Shown here one piece after another: positions 9,586-18,106 of a DNA stretch of 64,000 nt (the first letter of the stretch is position 1; each line of letters opens with the position of its first letter). The position numbers were made by a program, and so were the translations under genes. Under the pieces are notes generated by a model, which saw only the letters and a program-made list of their open reading frames with translations, was not told the origin of the DNA and ran no database searches. Source of the stretch: Polynucleobacter sp. HIN11 (GTDB lineage: Bacteria; Pseudomonadota; Gammaproteobacteria; Burkholderiales; Burkholderiaceae); the NCBI RefSeq assembly GCF_030297675.1, contig NZ_AP028142.1, forward strand, positions 558,001-622,000. The letters are read 5' to 3'.

Positions 9586-10674
9586 TTGTCGGTTAGTACG
9601 GAACAGGTTCAACAAGCCCTAAAAGGGGTAAAAGATCCAAATACACAAATTGATTTTGTGAGCTCAAAATCAGTTCGTAATCTCAAAGTGAATGATGGAG
9701 ATGTCTCTCTTGATATTGTCTTGGGTTATCCAGCCAAAAGTCAAATAGATCTGATTCGTCAATTGGTAGTCAGTACCATTCGAGAGATTCCTGGGGTAAA
9801 GAATGTCAGTGTGGCTATCACTACTGATATCGTTGCACACGCAGTGCAACGCGGCGTGAAGTTGCTCCCAGGGGTAAAAAATATTATTGCGGTTGCTAGC
9901 GGCAAGGGTGGCGTCGGTAAATCAACCACCGCAGTGAATCTAGCCTTGGCATTAGCTGCTGAGGGTGCTCAAGTCGGAATCCTGGATGCCGATATCTATG
10001 GCCCCAGTCAACCGATGATGCTGGGCATTACTGGTCGTCCCGAGTCACTTGCCGAGAACACGATTGAACCAATGGAAGGATACGGCTTGCAGGCTAGTTC
10101 AATTGGATTTCTGATTGAGCCCGATAACCCCATGGTGTGGCGAGGCCCCATGGTGACCTCGGCCTTGGAGCAACTGTTGCGTCAAACGCGTTGGCGTGAT
10201 CTTGATTATCTAATTGTGGATATGCCGCCAGGCACTGGTGATATTCAGTTAACACTTTCACAAAAGGTTCCGGTCACCGGATCAGTGATTGTCACCACAC
10301 CTCAAGATATTGCCCTGCTAGATGCTCGTAAAGGGCTCAAGATGTTTGAGAAAGTGGGGATTCCCATCATCGGCATTATTGAAAACATGAGTACCTATGT
10401 GTGTCCGAAATGCAATCACGAGGAGCATATCTTTGGTGAGGGCGGTGGCAAGAAAATGTGCCAAGACTATGGCATCGACTTTCTTGGTGCTCTCCCACTC
10501 AATCTCTCCATTCGTGAGCAGGCAGACTCCGGAAGACCCACGGTGGTTGCTGATCCTGATGGCGCAATCAGCGCGATCTACAAAGGGATTGCGCGTCAAG
10601 TCGCGATTCGGATAGCAAACCTTAGCAAAGATATGACCAGCAAGTTCCCAAGTATTGTGGTGCAAAAGACCTAA
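9586..10674 (+). CDS. apbC: Mrp/ApbC iron-sulfur cluster carrier ATPase
   Basis: P-loop scaffold/carrier that delivers Fe-S clusters to apoproteins. The 362-residue protein begins with a MIP18-type domain (about residues 5-75), followed by the deviant Walker A motif ASGKGGVGKSTTAVNLA at about residues 104-120, the LDADIYGPSQPMMLG block, and the cluster-binding CPKC near residue 272. The start is TTG at 9586, placed by an AAGGAGA ribosome site at 9574-9580; no ATG fits. It stops 12 bases before the DUF3305 gene of the formate dehydrogenase cluster. Co-transcription with a set of genes rich in Fe-S proteins suggests it helps load the polyferredoxin and FDH clusters, though a general role is equally possible. 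Confidence 0.93.
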   Translation: MSVSTEQVQQALKGVKDPNTQIDFVSSKSVRNLKVNDGDVSLDIVLGYPAKSQIDLIRQLVVSTIREIPGVKNVSVAITTDIVAHAVQRGVKLLPGVKNIIAVASGKGGVGKSTTAVNLALALAAEGAQVGILDADIYGPSQPMMLGITGRPESLAENTIEPMEGYGLQASSIGFLIEPDNPMVWRGPMVTSALEQLLRQTRWRDLDYLIVDMPPGTGDIQLTLSQKVPVTGSVIVTTPQDIALLDARKGLKMFEKVGIPIIGIIENMSTYVCPKCNHEEHIFGEGGGKKMCQDYGIDFLGALPLNLSIREQADSGRPTVVADPDGAISAIYKGIARQVAIRIANLSKDMTSKFPSIVVQKT

Positions 10675-10686
10675 CGGATCACTGGT

Positions 10687-11247
10687 ATGCGTTTTGCCAT
10701 CGTCATTCGAAAGCAAAAAATTGATAATCCATGGCAGAACTATCGTTGGCGACCAGTTGAGGTGATACCCGATATTGGTCAGTTTGGGAAGGTTCTGGAG
10801 CAAGCAGGAACCGAGCAAAACCGTAAGGTTGTTGGACGACTTCTAGAGCGGGATCGTGATGGCGAATCTTGGGTCTTTGCAGGATTTGACTTCCAGTTCT
10901 TTCGGGATGAAGCTGAAGGCTACTATTTAAATTCCACCTCACCCAATCCGTGTTGGTTTGTAATGTGGCGTCTTGAAACCGATTTCGAGATTTATATAGA
11001 GCCAAATTCAATGCCGATGGTAAGTAATGATGATGGGGCGGGGCTTGCGATACCCCATCGATTAATGTTGAGCTACAACGAGGCAGCCCGATTGATTGAT
11101 GGCGGGGAGCAGGTCGATACAAGCCCGCTGCAAGAGGAGATGAAAGTATTCTTAGCCCAATACGTTGCAGAGAATTACAAACCTGAGCCCAAAAAACGTG
11201 CGAAGCCGGTCTCGTTTAAAGGCGCCAACCGCCCAGCGGAGCCTTAA
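10687..11247 (+). CDS. DUF3305 protein of the formate dehydrogenase cluster
   Basis: A 186-residue soluble protein matching the DUF3305 family, which is found almost only beside formate dehydrogenase genes. The N-terminal part contains the typical NPWQNYRWRPVEVIP block and a later PCWFVMWRLE segment. The C-terminal 30 residues are basic and low-complexity. No catalytic motif or membrane segment is visible and the family has no established function; by context it may help in FDH assembly or regulation. Its stop codon overlaps the start of the DUF3306 gene by one base (TAATG). Confidence 0.82.
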   Translation: MRFAIVIRKQKIDNPWQNYRWRPVEVIPDIGQFGKVLEQAGTEQNRKVVGRLLERDRDGESWVFAGFDFQFFRDEAEGYYLNSTSPNPCWFVMWRLETDFEIYIEPNSMPMVSNDDGAGLAIPHRLMLSYNEAARLIDGGEQVDTSPLQEEMKVFLAQYVAENYKPEPKKRAKPVSFKGANRPAEP

Positions 11248-11927
11248 TGGCTGACAATAATTTTTTATCTCGCTGGTCCCGAAAAAAAGCTGGGCTTGTG
11301 GAAGAGTCCGCTCCAGTGCCATCGACTGCTCCCATTACTAAAGCACCTGATGCGCTATTAAAAGAAGTAAATAATGAAGTAAGTAATGAAGTAAGTAATG
11401 AAGTAAAAAAAGAAATTTCTGCCCCAGACCAGGCGCAGCAGCCCCCAGCCCCAACCATCGAGGATGTTGAAAAAATCGATGTGAAATCACCTGATTTCTC
11501 GGCCTTCATGCGTCCCGATGTCGATCCTGTCGTCCAGCAAGCTGCTCTTAAGAAAATGTTCAGCGATCCGCACTTCAATGTGATGGATGGTTTGGATATT
11601 TATATTGACGATTACTCAAAACCCGATCCAATTCCATTAGATATGCTAAAGCGCATGCAGCAATCAGAGCTTTTAGGCATCTTCAAGTCTACCGAGGAGC
11701 TCTATCCCGATAGCAAGCAAGATGCCTTGGATCAAGCGGATGCGATTCAGACATCGGCCGAGGGAGGTGTGCAAATTGAGGAATCATCACAAGCGGCTCC
11801 CATGGTCACCCAAGACGGCGCCCAGCCAATCGATATAGAATCAGAGTCATTAAACCAAAAAGTGGTTGATGAGAAACCGAGTGGAGAGAGACAGGCAAAA
11901 CGCGATTCCGATTCTTCAGGGTCTTAG
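11247..11927 (+). CDS. DUF3306 protein of the formate dehydrogenase cluster
   Basis: A 226-residue acidic, probably disordered protein. Its N-terminus (NNFLSRWSRKKAGL) and the central block FSAFMRPDVDPVVQQAALKKMFSDPHFNVMDGLDIYIDDYS are typical of DUF3306, a partner family of DUF3305. Residues 40-55 are built from four copies of a 12-base unit encoding E-V-x-x. The C-terminal 70 residues are low-complexity and rich in Glu, Asp, Gln and Ser. The central block has the look of a short conserved helical docking segment. Function is unknown; co-occurrence with FDH genes is the only clue. Confidence 0.8.
   Translation: MADNNFLSRWSRKKAGLVEESAPVPSTAPITKAPDALLKEVNNEVSNEVSNEVKKEISAPDQAQQPPAPTIEDVEKIDVKSPDFSAFMRPDVDPVVQQAALKKMFSDPHFNVMDGLDIYIDDYSKPDPIPLDMLKRMQQSELLGIFKSTEELYPDSKQDALDQADAIQTSAEGGVQIEESSQAAPMVTQDGAQPIDIESESLNQKVVDEKPSGERQAKRDSDSSGS
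11364..11411 (+). repeat. four tandem 12-base units inside the DUF3306 gene
   Basis: Units at 11364-11375, 11376-11387, 11388-11399 and 11400-11411 follow the pattern GAAGTAARTAAT; the second and third are identical, and the first and last differ by one and a few bases. The unit length is a multiple of three, so copy-number change would keep the reading frame and alter only the length of a disordered acidic linker (E-V-N-N, E-V-S-N, E-V-S-N, E-V-K-K). Confidence 0.9.
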
Positions 11928-11946
11928 CGTAAAGCTTTAAAACAAA

Positions 11947-14040
11947 ATGAGTAAAAAATTAGTCTGCGATTGCAATCGCAGCATGCCGCTTGACCCAAAA
12001 GAAATGGGTATGCCCATTCATACATCCTTATGTCGCCAAGAGGTGGGACATTTTCTAAATGCTCTAAATGAGTCTGAGCCGATTGTGGTCGCTTGTACCC
12101 AAGAGCGTGCTCTGTTTTCTGAGCTTGCTGGTCAGGCAGAAAAGCCATTGATTGCGCCCCTTAAGTTTGTCAATATTCGCGAGATGGCCGGTTGGTCAAG
12201 AGATGCGAAGGAGTCACACCCAAAGATCAAAGCTTTACTTTCAGCAACCGATTTGCCCGAGCCCGATGCGGTACCAATTGTTGACTATCACAGTGATGGA
12301 CGTGTACTGATCATTGGGCCAGGAGATCAAGCCATCTATTGGGCGCAGCGGCTTGGCCAGTCATTAGAAGTGAGTGTCCTGTCAACCGAGGCCGGCACCT
12401 TGCCCACTGGGCGTAGCTACCCAATATTTACCGGAAACATCACGAGTCTTGAAGGCTATCTAGGGCGTTTTATTGCCAAATGGGAGCTCACTAATCCAAT
12501 TGATCCCGAGATGTGTACACGGTGTGGAGCATGCGTTGCCGTATGCCCTGAAAATGCGATCGATTTATCGTTTCAGATTGATTTGGATAAATGCAAATCT
12601 CATCGTGCTTGCGTCACTGCGTGTGCTGGCATCGGCGCAATAAATTTTGAGCGAGCCGAGCGATCACGAGAGGGCGAGTTTGATTTAATTCTTGATCTAC
12701 AGGCCACCCCTAGCATCCAAATCAGTCAAAAACCTCAGGGATATTTTGCTCCCGGCCCCGATCGATTTGAGCAATCCTTGGCAGCCAGTCAATTACTCGG
12801 AATGATTGGTGAGTTTGAGAAGCCAAAGTATTTTGTCTACACCGAAAAAATTTGTGCGCATGGGCGTAATGGCAAAGTAGGTTGCTCCGCATGCATTGAT
12901 GTGTGTTCAACGCAGGCAATTCAGTCAGTGTTTAAGGATGGACAGGGCAAAGTAGAGGTCAATCCAAACCTCTGTATGGGATGTGGTGCTTGTGCGACGG
13001 TTTGTCCATCAGGCGCGATGCGTTATAACTTTCCAAGCGTCGCGTATCAGGGACGGCAGATCAAAACACTGGCACAAACCTATTTAAACGGTATTGGTAG
13101 TTCGAAGCCTGGTCAGAATGCGCCAACCTTATTGATACATAGCCAACAGGCTGGCACCACTCTTTTGGAGAATCTCGGGCGTGCTGCCCGCACGAAACCA
13201 AAAGAGATTGTTGGACTGCCTGCATTTGTGATTCCATTTGCTGTTGAACATATCGCTTCAACTGGGATTGATTTATGGTTCGGTGCACTGTCGTATGGTT
13301 TCGGTGAAGTTGTTTTACTGCTGAGTGGTGATGAAGATCCTGGATACCGAAGCGCGCTTACCGAGCAGGCCGATCTAGCGAATTCCATTTCTCAGGCATT
13401 AGGCTTTGGCGAGAGAGTACGCTGCATCATGGCCTCCTCAAGTTCGGATATTGATGCAGTCAATCAGGTCATGACTGAGTTACTCACCCGTAAAGCCCAA
13501 AAGTTGATGGCACCTCCAGCCAGCTTTGCGTTGGCAATGCAAAAGCGCGAGACCCTTGAAATGAGTCTGGAGCATTTATTGCAATTTGCTCCACAGGTGC
13601 TTCCCGCTGAGGGTATTCCATTGCCAGCTCACTCACCCTTAGGGGCAATCGCGGTCAATAAAGATGCATGTACGCTTTGCATGTCCTGTGTGGGGGCATG
13701 CCCTGAGGGTGCTTTATTAGATAACCCTGATGAGCCACAGCTCTCATTTATTGAGAAACAGTGCGTGCAATGCGGACTTTGTGAACAAACCTGTCCAGAG
13801 AGCGCAATCACTTTAAGCCCCCGTTTAAGTTCGATTGAGCAACGAAAGCAAAAAGTCTTGCTTAATAAAACCGAGCCGTTTCATTGCATCAGTTGTGGCA
13901 AGGCATTTGGAACCCTGAAGATGGTCGAGTTGATGCTTGGCCGAATTGGTACCCATCACGCCTTCTCAGGCGAGGCTTTAAATCGCCTGAAAATGTGTAG
14001 CGATTGCCGTGTCGTGGATATGATGAAAAAAGAACTGTGA
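11947..14040 (+). CDS. polyferredoxin of the formate dehydrogenase cluster
   Basis: A 697-residue soluble protein with several [4Fe-4S] sites. Visible cysteine groups are C190-x2-C193-x2-C196-x3-C200 with a modified partner at C216, C222 and C226; C303/C313-x2-C316-x3-C320 with C343-x2-C346-x2-C349-x3-C353; and C575-x2-C578-x2-C581-x3-C585 with C606-x2-C609-x2-C612-x3-C616. The C-terminus has two more pairs (CISC and CSDC) resembling a zinc ribbon. A segment LIIGPGDQAIYWAQRLG near 121-137 resembles a nucleotide-binding fold. There is no signal peptide, so it should act in the cytoplasm. Similar proteins accompany DUF3305/3306 and TorD genes in betaproteobacterial FDH clusters; electron transfer or cluster/cofactor assembly are the likely roles. 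Confidence 0.85.
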   Translation: MSKKLVCDCNRSMPLDPKEMGMPIHTSLCRQEVGHFLNALNESEPIVVACTQERALFSELAGQAEKPLIAPLKFVNIREMAGWSRDAKESHPKIKALLSATDLPEPDAVPIVDYHSDGRVLIIGPGDQAIYWAQRLGQSLEVSVLSTEAGTLPTGRSYPIFTGNITSLEGYLGRFIAKWELTNPIDPEMCTRCGACVAVCPENAIDLSFQIDLDKCKSHRACVTACAGIGAINFERAERSREGEFDLILDLQATPSIQISQKPQGYFAPGPDRFEQSLAASQLLGMIGEFEKPKYFVYTEKICAHGRNGKVGCSACIDVCSTQAIQSVFKDGQGKVEVNPNLCMGCGACATVCPSGAMRYNFPSVAYQGRQIKTLAQTYLNGIGSSKPGQNAPTLLIHSQQAGTTLLENLGRAARTKPKEIVGLPAFVIPFAVEHIASTGIDLWFGALSYGFGEVVLLLSGDEDPGYRSALTEQADLANSISQALGFGERVRCIMASSSSDIDAVNQVMTELLTRKAQKLMAPPASFALAMQKRETLEMSLEHLLQFAPQVLPAEGIPLPAHSPLGAIAVNKDACTLCMSCVGACPEGALLDNPDEPQLSFIEKQCVQCGLCEQTCPESAITLSPRLSSIEQRKQKVLLNKTEPFHCISCGKAFGTLKMVELMLGRIGTHHAFSGEALNRLKMCSDCRVVDMMKKEL

Positions 14041-14045
14041 AAATC

Positions 14046-14681
14046 ATGAGCGAAGCAAATACCCCCCAGACACCAGAACTTAGCCAAAAGGGTCTCGCTG
14101 AAGACTTGGCGCGTGCCGATTTGTATGGCTTACTAGCGAACTTATTTTTTCAGCCGCCAGATCAAGTATTGCTCGATCAAATTAGCGCATCCGACAATAC
14201 AGATTCCCCAGATCATCAAGCGCCCTTAGCCAGCGTTTGGGCAAACTTGGTTGAAGCAGCCAAGCATAGTAAGGCATCAGATTGGAAAGCAGAATACGAC
14301 AGTAGTTTTTTGGGGGTAGGGAAACCCAATGTTTTTTTATACGGCTCCTACTATCTCGCTGGGCATTTACATGAAAAGCCGCTCCTAGACATTAGGCGCT
14401 CACTTTTGCAATTTGGACTGGAGGCCTCTGATTCAGTTGCCGAAACCGAGGATCATATTGCAGCTTTATTTGAGGTCATGCGTTACCTCATCGCGGGGGA
14501 GGATGTGGAGGTAGCGAATTTGACCAATCAGCGAATATTTTTCAACGATCATATTCGCCCTTGGTATGACGAATTGTGCGATGCAATCGACGCTGATCCG
14601 GAAACCCATTTGTACAAAGCCGTCTCGGCGCTGACCCGAGAGTTTTTGGCGATTGAGGGTCAAAGTTTTGATATGGTTTAG
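14046..14681 (+). CDS. TorD/DmsD-family molecular chaperone
   Basis: A 211-residue all-helical chaperone of the TorD family, which binds the Tat signal of molybdoenzymes and assists cofactor insertion before export. Visible family features are the N-terminal RADLYGLLANLFFQPPD helix, the block FLGVGKPNVFLYGSYYLAGHLHEKPL, and the late EDHIAALFEVMRYLI helix. The ATG at 14046 was chosen; an in-frame upstream start at 14004 would overlap the polyferredoxin by 37 bases. Lying directly before the Tat-exported FDH alpha subunit gene, it is the probable dedicated chaperone for that enzyme. Confidence 0.85.
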   Translation: MSEANTPQTPELSQKGLAEDLARADLYGLLANLFFQPPDQVLLDQISASDNTDSPDHQAPLASVWANLVEAAKHSKASDWKAEYDSSFLGVGKPNVFLYGSYYLAGHLHEKPLLDIRRSLLQFGLEASDSVAETEDHIAALFEVMRYLIAGEDVEVANLTNQRIFFNDHIRPWYDELCDAIDADPETHLYKAVSALTREFLAIEGQSFDMV

Positions 14682-14749
14682 TCAAATTTAATTGACACCA
14701 TAGTTTTTGCATTTAAGGGTAAATCCTAGCGTCTAAAACATGCAAAAAC

Positions 14750-14778
14750 TTACATAAATATTTCAATTCTTCTACACT
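14750..14778 (+). promoter_or_regulatory. candidate sigma70 promoter of the fdh structural genes
   Basis: TTACAT at 14750-14755 and TACACT at 14773-14778 are separated by exactly 17 bases, giving a predicted transcription start near 14785. The next gene starts at 14824 with an AAAGGAAT ribosome site. This was found by eye and is not experimentally supported. Confidence 0.5.
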
Positions 14779-14785
14779 GAAAGTG

Positions 14786-14799
14786 TTGATATGCATCAA
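14786..14799 (+). promoter_or_regulatory. FNR box (TTGAT-N4-ATCAA)
   Basis: TTGAT ATGC ATCAA matches the FNR consensus at all ten fixed positions, with flanking G and C extending the arms to six bases. The centre lies 25-38 bases before the start codon at 14824, and just downstream of the predicted transcription start, a place where bound FNR would repress rather than activate. A gene for FNR itself lies at 55104-55868. Confidence 0.75.
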
Positions 14800-14823
14800 C
14801 TATATTCGTGTAAAGGAATATTT

Positions 14824-15045
14824 ATGGATAGCAAAAAAGTTGTAGACGCTCAAGAAAAATCCAAACCATCTCGTCGTAAATTTTTCATTGGTGCGGGAGT
14901 CACAGTTGGGGCGGCTGCTGTTGCTTCTCAAACACCGCTTGGTCAGGCAATTGTTCAGGATGTTGCTGAGGCAGTCACCAGTAAGCCTGATGGCTATCAC
15001 CTAACTGCTCATATCAAGAAGTATTACCAAACAACGCTCGTTTAA
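14824..15045 (+). CDS. small Tat-signal protein of the formate dehydrogenase region
   Basis: A 73-residue protein with a twin-arginine segment SRRKFFIGAGVTVGAAAV at about residues 16-34 and a short conserved tail DGYHLTAHIKKYYQTT. This matches the small family annotated as formate dehydrogenase region Tat target (TIGR02811 from memory), which precedes the FDH alpha gene in many beta- and epsilonproteobacteria. An ATG at 14791 is in frame but would sit inside the FNR box; the ATG at 14824 follows a good ribosome site. The mature part is too short for an enzyme; an accessory or anchoring subunit is plausible. Confidence 0.83.
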   Translation: MDSKKVVDAQEKSKPSRRKFFIGAGVTVGAAAVASQTPLGQAIVQDVAEAVTSKPDGYHLTAHIKKYYQTTLV

Positions 15046-15058
15046 TTGAGCGTTTTTT
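15033..15058 (+). terminator. intra-operon terminator/attenuator hairpin
   Basis: Stem AACGCTC (15033-15039) pairs with GAGCGTT (15048-15054) around an eight-base loop, and is followed by a run of T to 15058. The stop codon of the small Tat-target gene lies in the loop, so a ribosome finishing that gene would cover the upstream arm. It would reduce, or condition on translation, read-through into the FDH alpha gene at 15100. Confidence 0.7.
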
Positions 15059-15099
15059 ATTGAACGAAACTATTTATTGCTTATCGCAGGAGTCTCACC

Positions 15100-18078
15100 A
15101 TGAGCCTAACTCGCAAATCAACCTCAACCTCCAGCCGGGTTCCGTCCCAACTGATTGGCAGTCTATCCCGCGGATTGCGTTCAGCCGTTCCGACCATGGA
15201 CCGCCGTACGTTCTTAAAACGTTCCGGTATTGGTGTTGGTGCTGGTATTGCCGCTACTCAATTAAACATGCTTCAAAAAGCGAATGCGGCTGAGACTAAG
15301 GCGATGCTTGATGGCAAAGGCAAGATTGAAGTGAAGCGTACGGTCTGTACTCACTGCTCGGTCGGGTGCTCGTTTGATGCAACCGTTGAAAATGGGGTAT
15401 GGGTTCGTCAAGACCCCGTGTTCGAATCGCCTATCAATATGGGTGGCGCATGCGCAAAGGGCGCTGCGTTACGTGAGCATGGGCATGGTGACTATCGTTT
15501 GCGTACTCCCATGAAGTTAGTGGATGGTAAGTACCAGAAAATTTCTTGGGACCAGGCGCTTGATGAAATTACCGCCAAGATGAAAGATCTGCGTTCAAAG
15601 TACACGCCAGACTCCATCTTCTTTATCGGCTCATCCAAGTACAACAACGAGCAAGCCTATTTGCTCCGTAAGTTTGTATCGTTCTACGGTACGAACAATA
15701 CCGATCACCAAGCGCGTATTTGCCACTCGACTACCGTTGCAGGTGTAGCAAATACCTGGGGTTATGGTGCAATGACCAATAGCTATAACGACATGATGAA
15801 TTCGAAGGCTGCGTTGTACATCGGGTCGAATGCCGCTGAAGCGCACCCCGTATCCATGTTGCATATGTTGCATGCGAAAGAGAATGGCTGCAAAGTGATC
15901 GTTGTTGATCCACGCTATACGCGAACCGCTGCAAAATCAGATCAGTACGTACGGATTCGTTCTGGCACTGACATCCCATTCCTCTTTGGTGTGCTGTATC
16001 ACATCTTCCAAAACGGTTGGGAAGATAAGAAATATATCAACGATCGCGTCTTTGGGATGGATGACATTCGTAAGGAGGTGATGGAGAAATGGACTCCAGC
16101 AAATGTCGAAGCAGCTTGCGGAGTTCCAGAGGCGCAAGTGAAGAAGGTTGCAGAAACCATGGCCAAAAATCGTCCAGGAACGATTGTTTGGTGCATGGGG
16201 CAAACACAGCACACGATTGGTAATGCCATGGTTCGTGCATCTTGTATCTTGCAATTAGCACTCGGCAATATTGGTGTATCCGGTGGTGGCGCAAATATTT
16301 TCCGTGGCCACGATAACGTTCAGGGCGCGACTGATGTTGGTCCAAACCCAGATTCTTTGCCTGGTTACTACGGTCTCGCTGCCGGCTCGTGGAAACACTA
16401 CGCTGCAGTGTGGGGCGTTGACTATGAGTGGATCAAAGGTCGCTATGCCCCCGATATGATGGAGAAGTCAGGCACTACCGTTTCTCGCTGGATTGATGCT
16501 GTTCTTGAAAAAGATGACATGGTTGATCAGGCCACAGCAGTGAAGGGCGTATTCTTCTGGGGTCATGCACCAAACTCCCAAACGCGTGGTTTGGATATGA
16601 AGCGCGCCATGGATAAATTAGATCTGCTGGTAGTGGTGGATCCTTATCCAAGTGCTACGGCTGCAATGGCCGCAATGCCACCCGCTCCCGGAGGTACGGT
16701 GAATAAAAACCGCGCTGTTTACTTACTGCCAACTACCACTCAATTTGAGTGCAGCGGTTCAGTGACTGCGTCAAATCGTTCAATTCAGTGGCGCGAAAAG
16801 GTCATTGACCCGCTCTTCGAGTCGGTTCCTGATCATGTTCTGATGCAAGCTTTTGCTGATCGCTTAGGTTTTGGCAAAGAACTATCCAAGAACTATAAGA
16901 TGCTGGATTCGAAGTTTGCAGGCAAGAGCTGGAAAGAGCCTGAAATTGAATCTATCTTGCGCGAGATTAATCAGGCTGTTTGGACGATTGGGTACACCGG
17001 TCACTCACCTGAGCGCCTTAAGGCCCATATGCGCATGATGAGTGTCTTCGATCCGAAGACACTGCGCTCCCGTGGGGGTAAGGATCCGGTATCTGGATAC
17101 GACACTGCTGGCGATTACTTTGGGTTGCCATGGCCTGCTTACGGAAATCCCGCACTTAAGCACCCTGGTTCACCCAACCTTTATGACACGAGTAAGCATG
17201 TGATGGATGGTGGTGGTAATTTCCGTGCCAACTTTGGTGTTGAGAAGGATGGTAAGTCACTCTTAGCTGCTGATGGTTCATTCTCGAAGGGTGCTGATAT
17301 CAAGACCGGCTACCCAGAAGTGGATCATGTATTCTTGAAAAAATTAGGTTGGTGGAATGAGTTAACCGAGGATGAGAAAAAAGCCGCTGAAGGAAAGAAC
17401 TGGAAGACAGATCTTTCGGGTGGAATCATCCGTGTCACCATGAAAAACCATGGCTGTCATCCATTCGGAAATGCCAAAGCCCGTGCTGTGGTTTGGAACT
17501 TCCCTGATGCAGTTCCAATTCACCGCGAAGCGCTCTATAGCACTCGCCCGGACATGGTCGCTAAGTATCCAACCCACGATGACGTGAAGACCTTCTGGCG
17601 CTTGCCGACTTTGTTTAAGACAGTTCAAAACAAAGCAATCGAAGACAAGCTCTATGAAAAGTTCCCCATCATTCTGACCTCTGGTCGATTGGTGGAGTAC
17701 GAAGGCGGTGGCGAGGAAACACGCTCGAACCCATGGCTTGCTGAGTTGCAGCAAGAGAACTTCGTGGAGATTAATCCAAGTGCAGCCGCTCGGCGTGGCA
17801 TCAAAAACTGGGATTTTGTTTGGGTGAAATCGCCAACCGGTGCCAAGATCAAGGTACGCGCATTGGTAACTGAACGCGTTGCACCAGATACTGCCTTCGT
17901 ACCCTTCCACTTCTCAGGATGGTGGGAAGGAAAAGATCTGCTCGATTTTTATCCAAAAGGAGCCCATCCAATCGTACGTGGTGAAGCTGTCAATACCGGG
18001 ACTACCTACGGATACGACCGTGTCACCATGATGCAAGAAACCAAGACCACGATCTGTCAGATCGAAAAGGCTGCTTAA
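15100..18078 (+). CDS. fdhA: formate dehydrogenase alpha subunit, molybdopterin-dependent
   Basis: Catalytic subunit that oxidises formate to CO2 at a bis-MGD molybdenum or tungsten centre. The 992-residue protein has a Tat signal (RRTFLKRSG, R35-R36), so it acts in the periplasm. An N-terminal [4Fe-4S] site follows with cysteines in TVCTHCSVGC and GGACAKG. The metal ligand is cysteine: RICHSTTVAG gives Cys208, where E. coli FdnG has selenocysteine, so no SelB/SECIS machinery is needed. The C-terminal dinucleotide-binding domain (about 840-990) is complete. The ribosome site AGGAG lies ten bases before the ATG. Beta and gamma subunits follow directly, consistent with an FDH-N-like membrane complex feeding electrons to quinone. 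Confidence 0.95.
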   Translation: MSLTRKSTSTSSRVPSQLIGSLSRGLRSAVPTMDRRTFLKRSGIGVGAGIAATQLNMLQKANAAETKAMLDGKGKIEVKRTVCTHCSVGCSFDATVENGVWVRQDPVFESPINMGGACAKGAALREHGHGDYRLRTPMKLVDGKYQKISWDQALDEITAKMKDLRSKYTPDSIFFIGSSKYNNEQAYLLRKFVSFYGTNNTDHQARICHSTTVAGVANTWGYGAMTNSYNDMMNSKAALYIGSNAAEAHPVSMLHMLHAKENGCKVIVVDPRYTRTAAKSDQYVRIRSGTDIPFLFGVLYHIFQNGWEDKKYINDRVFGMDDIRKEVMEKWTPANVEAACGVPEAQVKKVAETMAKNRPGTIVWCMGQTQHTIGNAMVRASCILQLALGNIGVSGGGANIFRGHDNVQGATDVGPNPDSLPGYYGLAAGSWKHYAAVWGVDYEWIKGRYAPDMMEKSGTTVSRWIDAVLEKDDMVDQATAVKGVFFWGHAPNSQTRGLDMKRAMDKLDLLVVVDPYPSATAAMAAMPPAPGGTVNKNRAVYLLPTTTQFECSGSVTASNRSIQWREKVIDPLFESVPDHVLMQAFADRLGFGKELSKNYKMLDSKFAGKSWKEPEIESILREINQAVWTIGYTGHSPERLKAHMRMMSVFDPKTLRSRGGKDPVSGYDTAGDYFGLPWPAYGNPALKHPGSPNLYDTSKHVMDGGGNFRANFGVEKDGKSLLAADGSFSKGADIKTGYPEVDHVFLKKLGWWNELTEDEKKAAEGKNWKTDLSGGIIRVTMKNHGCHPFGNAKARAVVWNFPDAVPIHREALYSTRPDMVAKYPTHDDVKTFWRLPTLFKTVQNKAIEDKLYEKFPIILTSGRLVEYEGGGEETRSNPWLAELQQENFVEINPSAAARRGIKNWDFVWVKSPTGAKIKVRALVTERVAPDTAFVPFHFSGWWEGKDLLDFYPKGAHPIVRGEAVNTGTTYGYDRVTMMQETKTTICQIEKAA

Positions 18079-18106
18079 CTAACACCGCAAAGTCAGGAGA
18101 TTAACT

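Noticed and set aside
15721..15723. Possible selenocysteine site in FDH alpha.
   Set aside because: The codon at the metal-ligand position is TGC (Cys208), not TGA, and the frame is open throughout.
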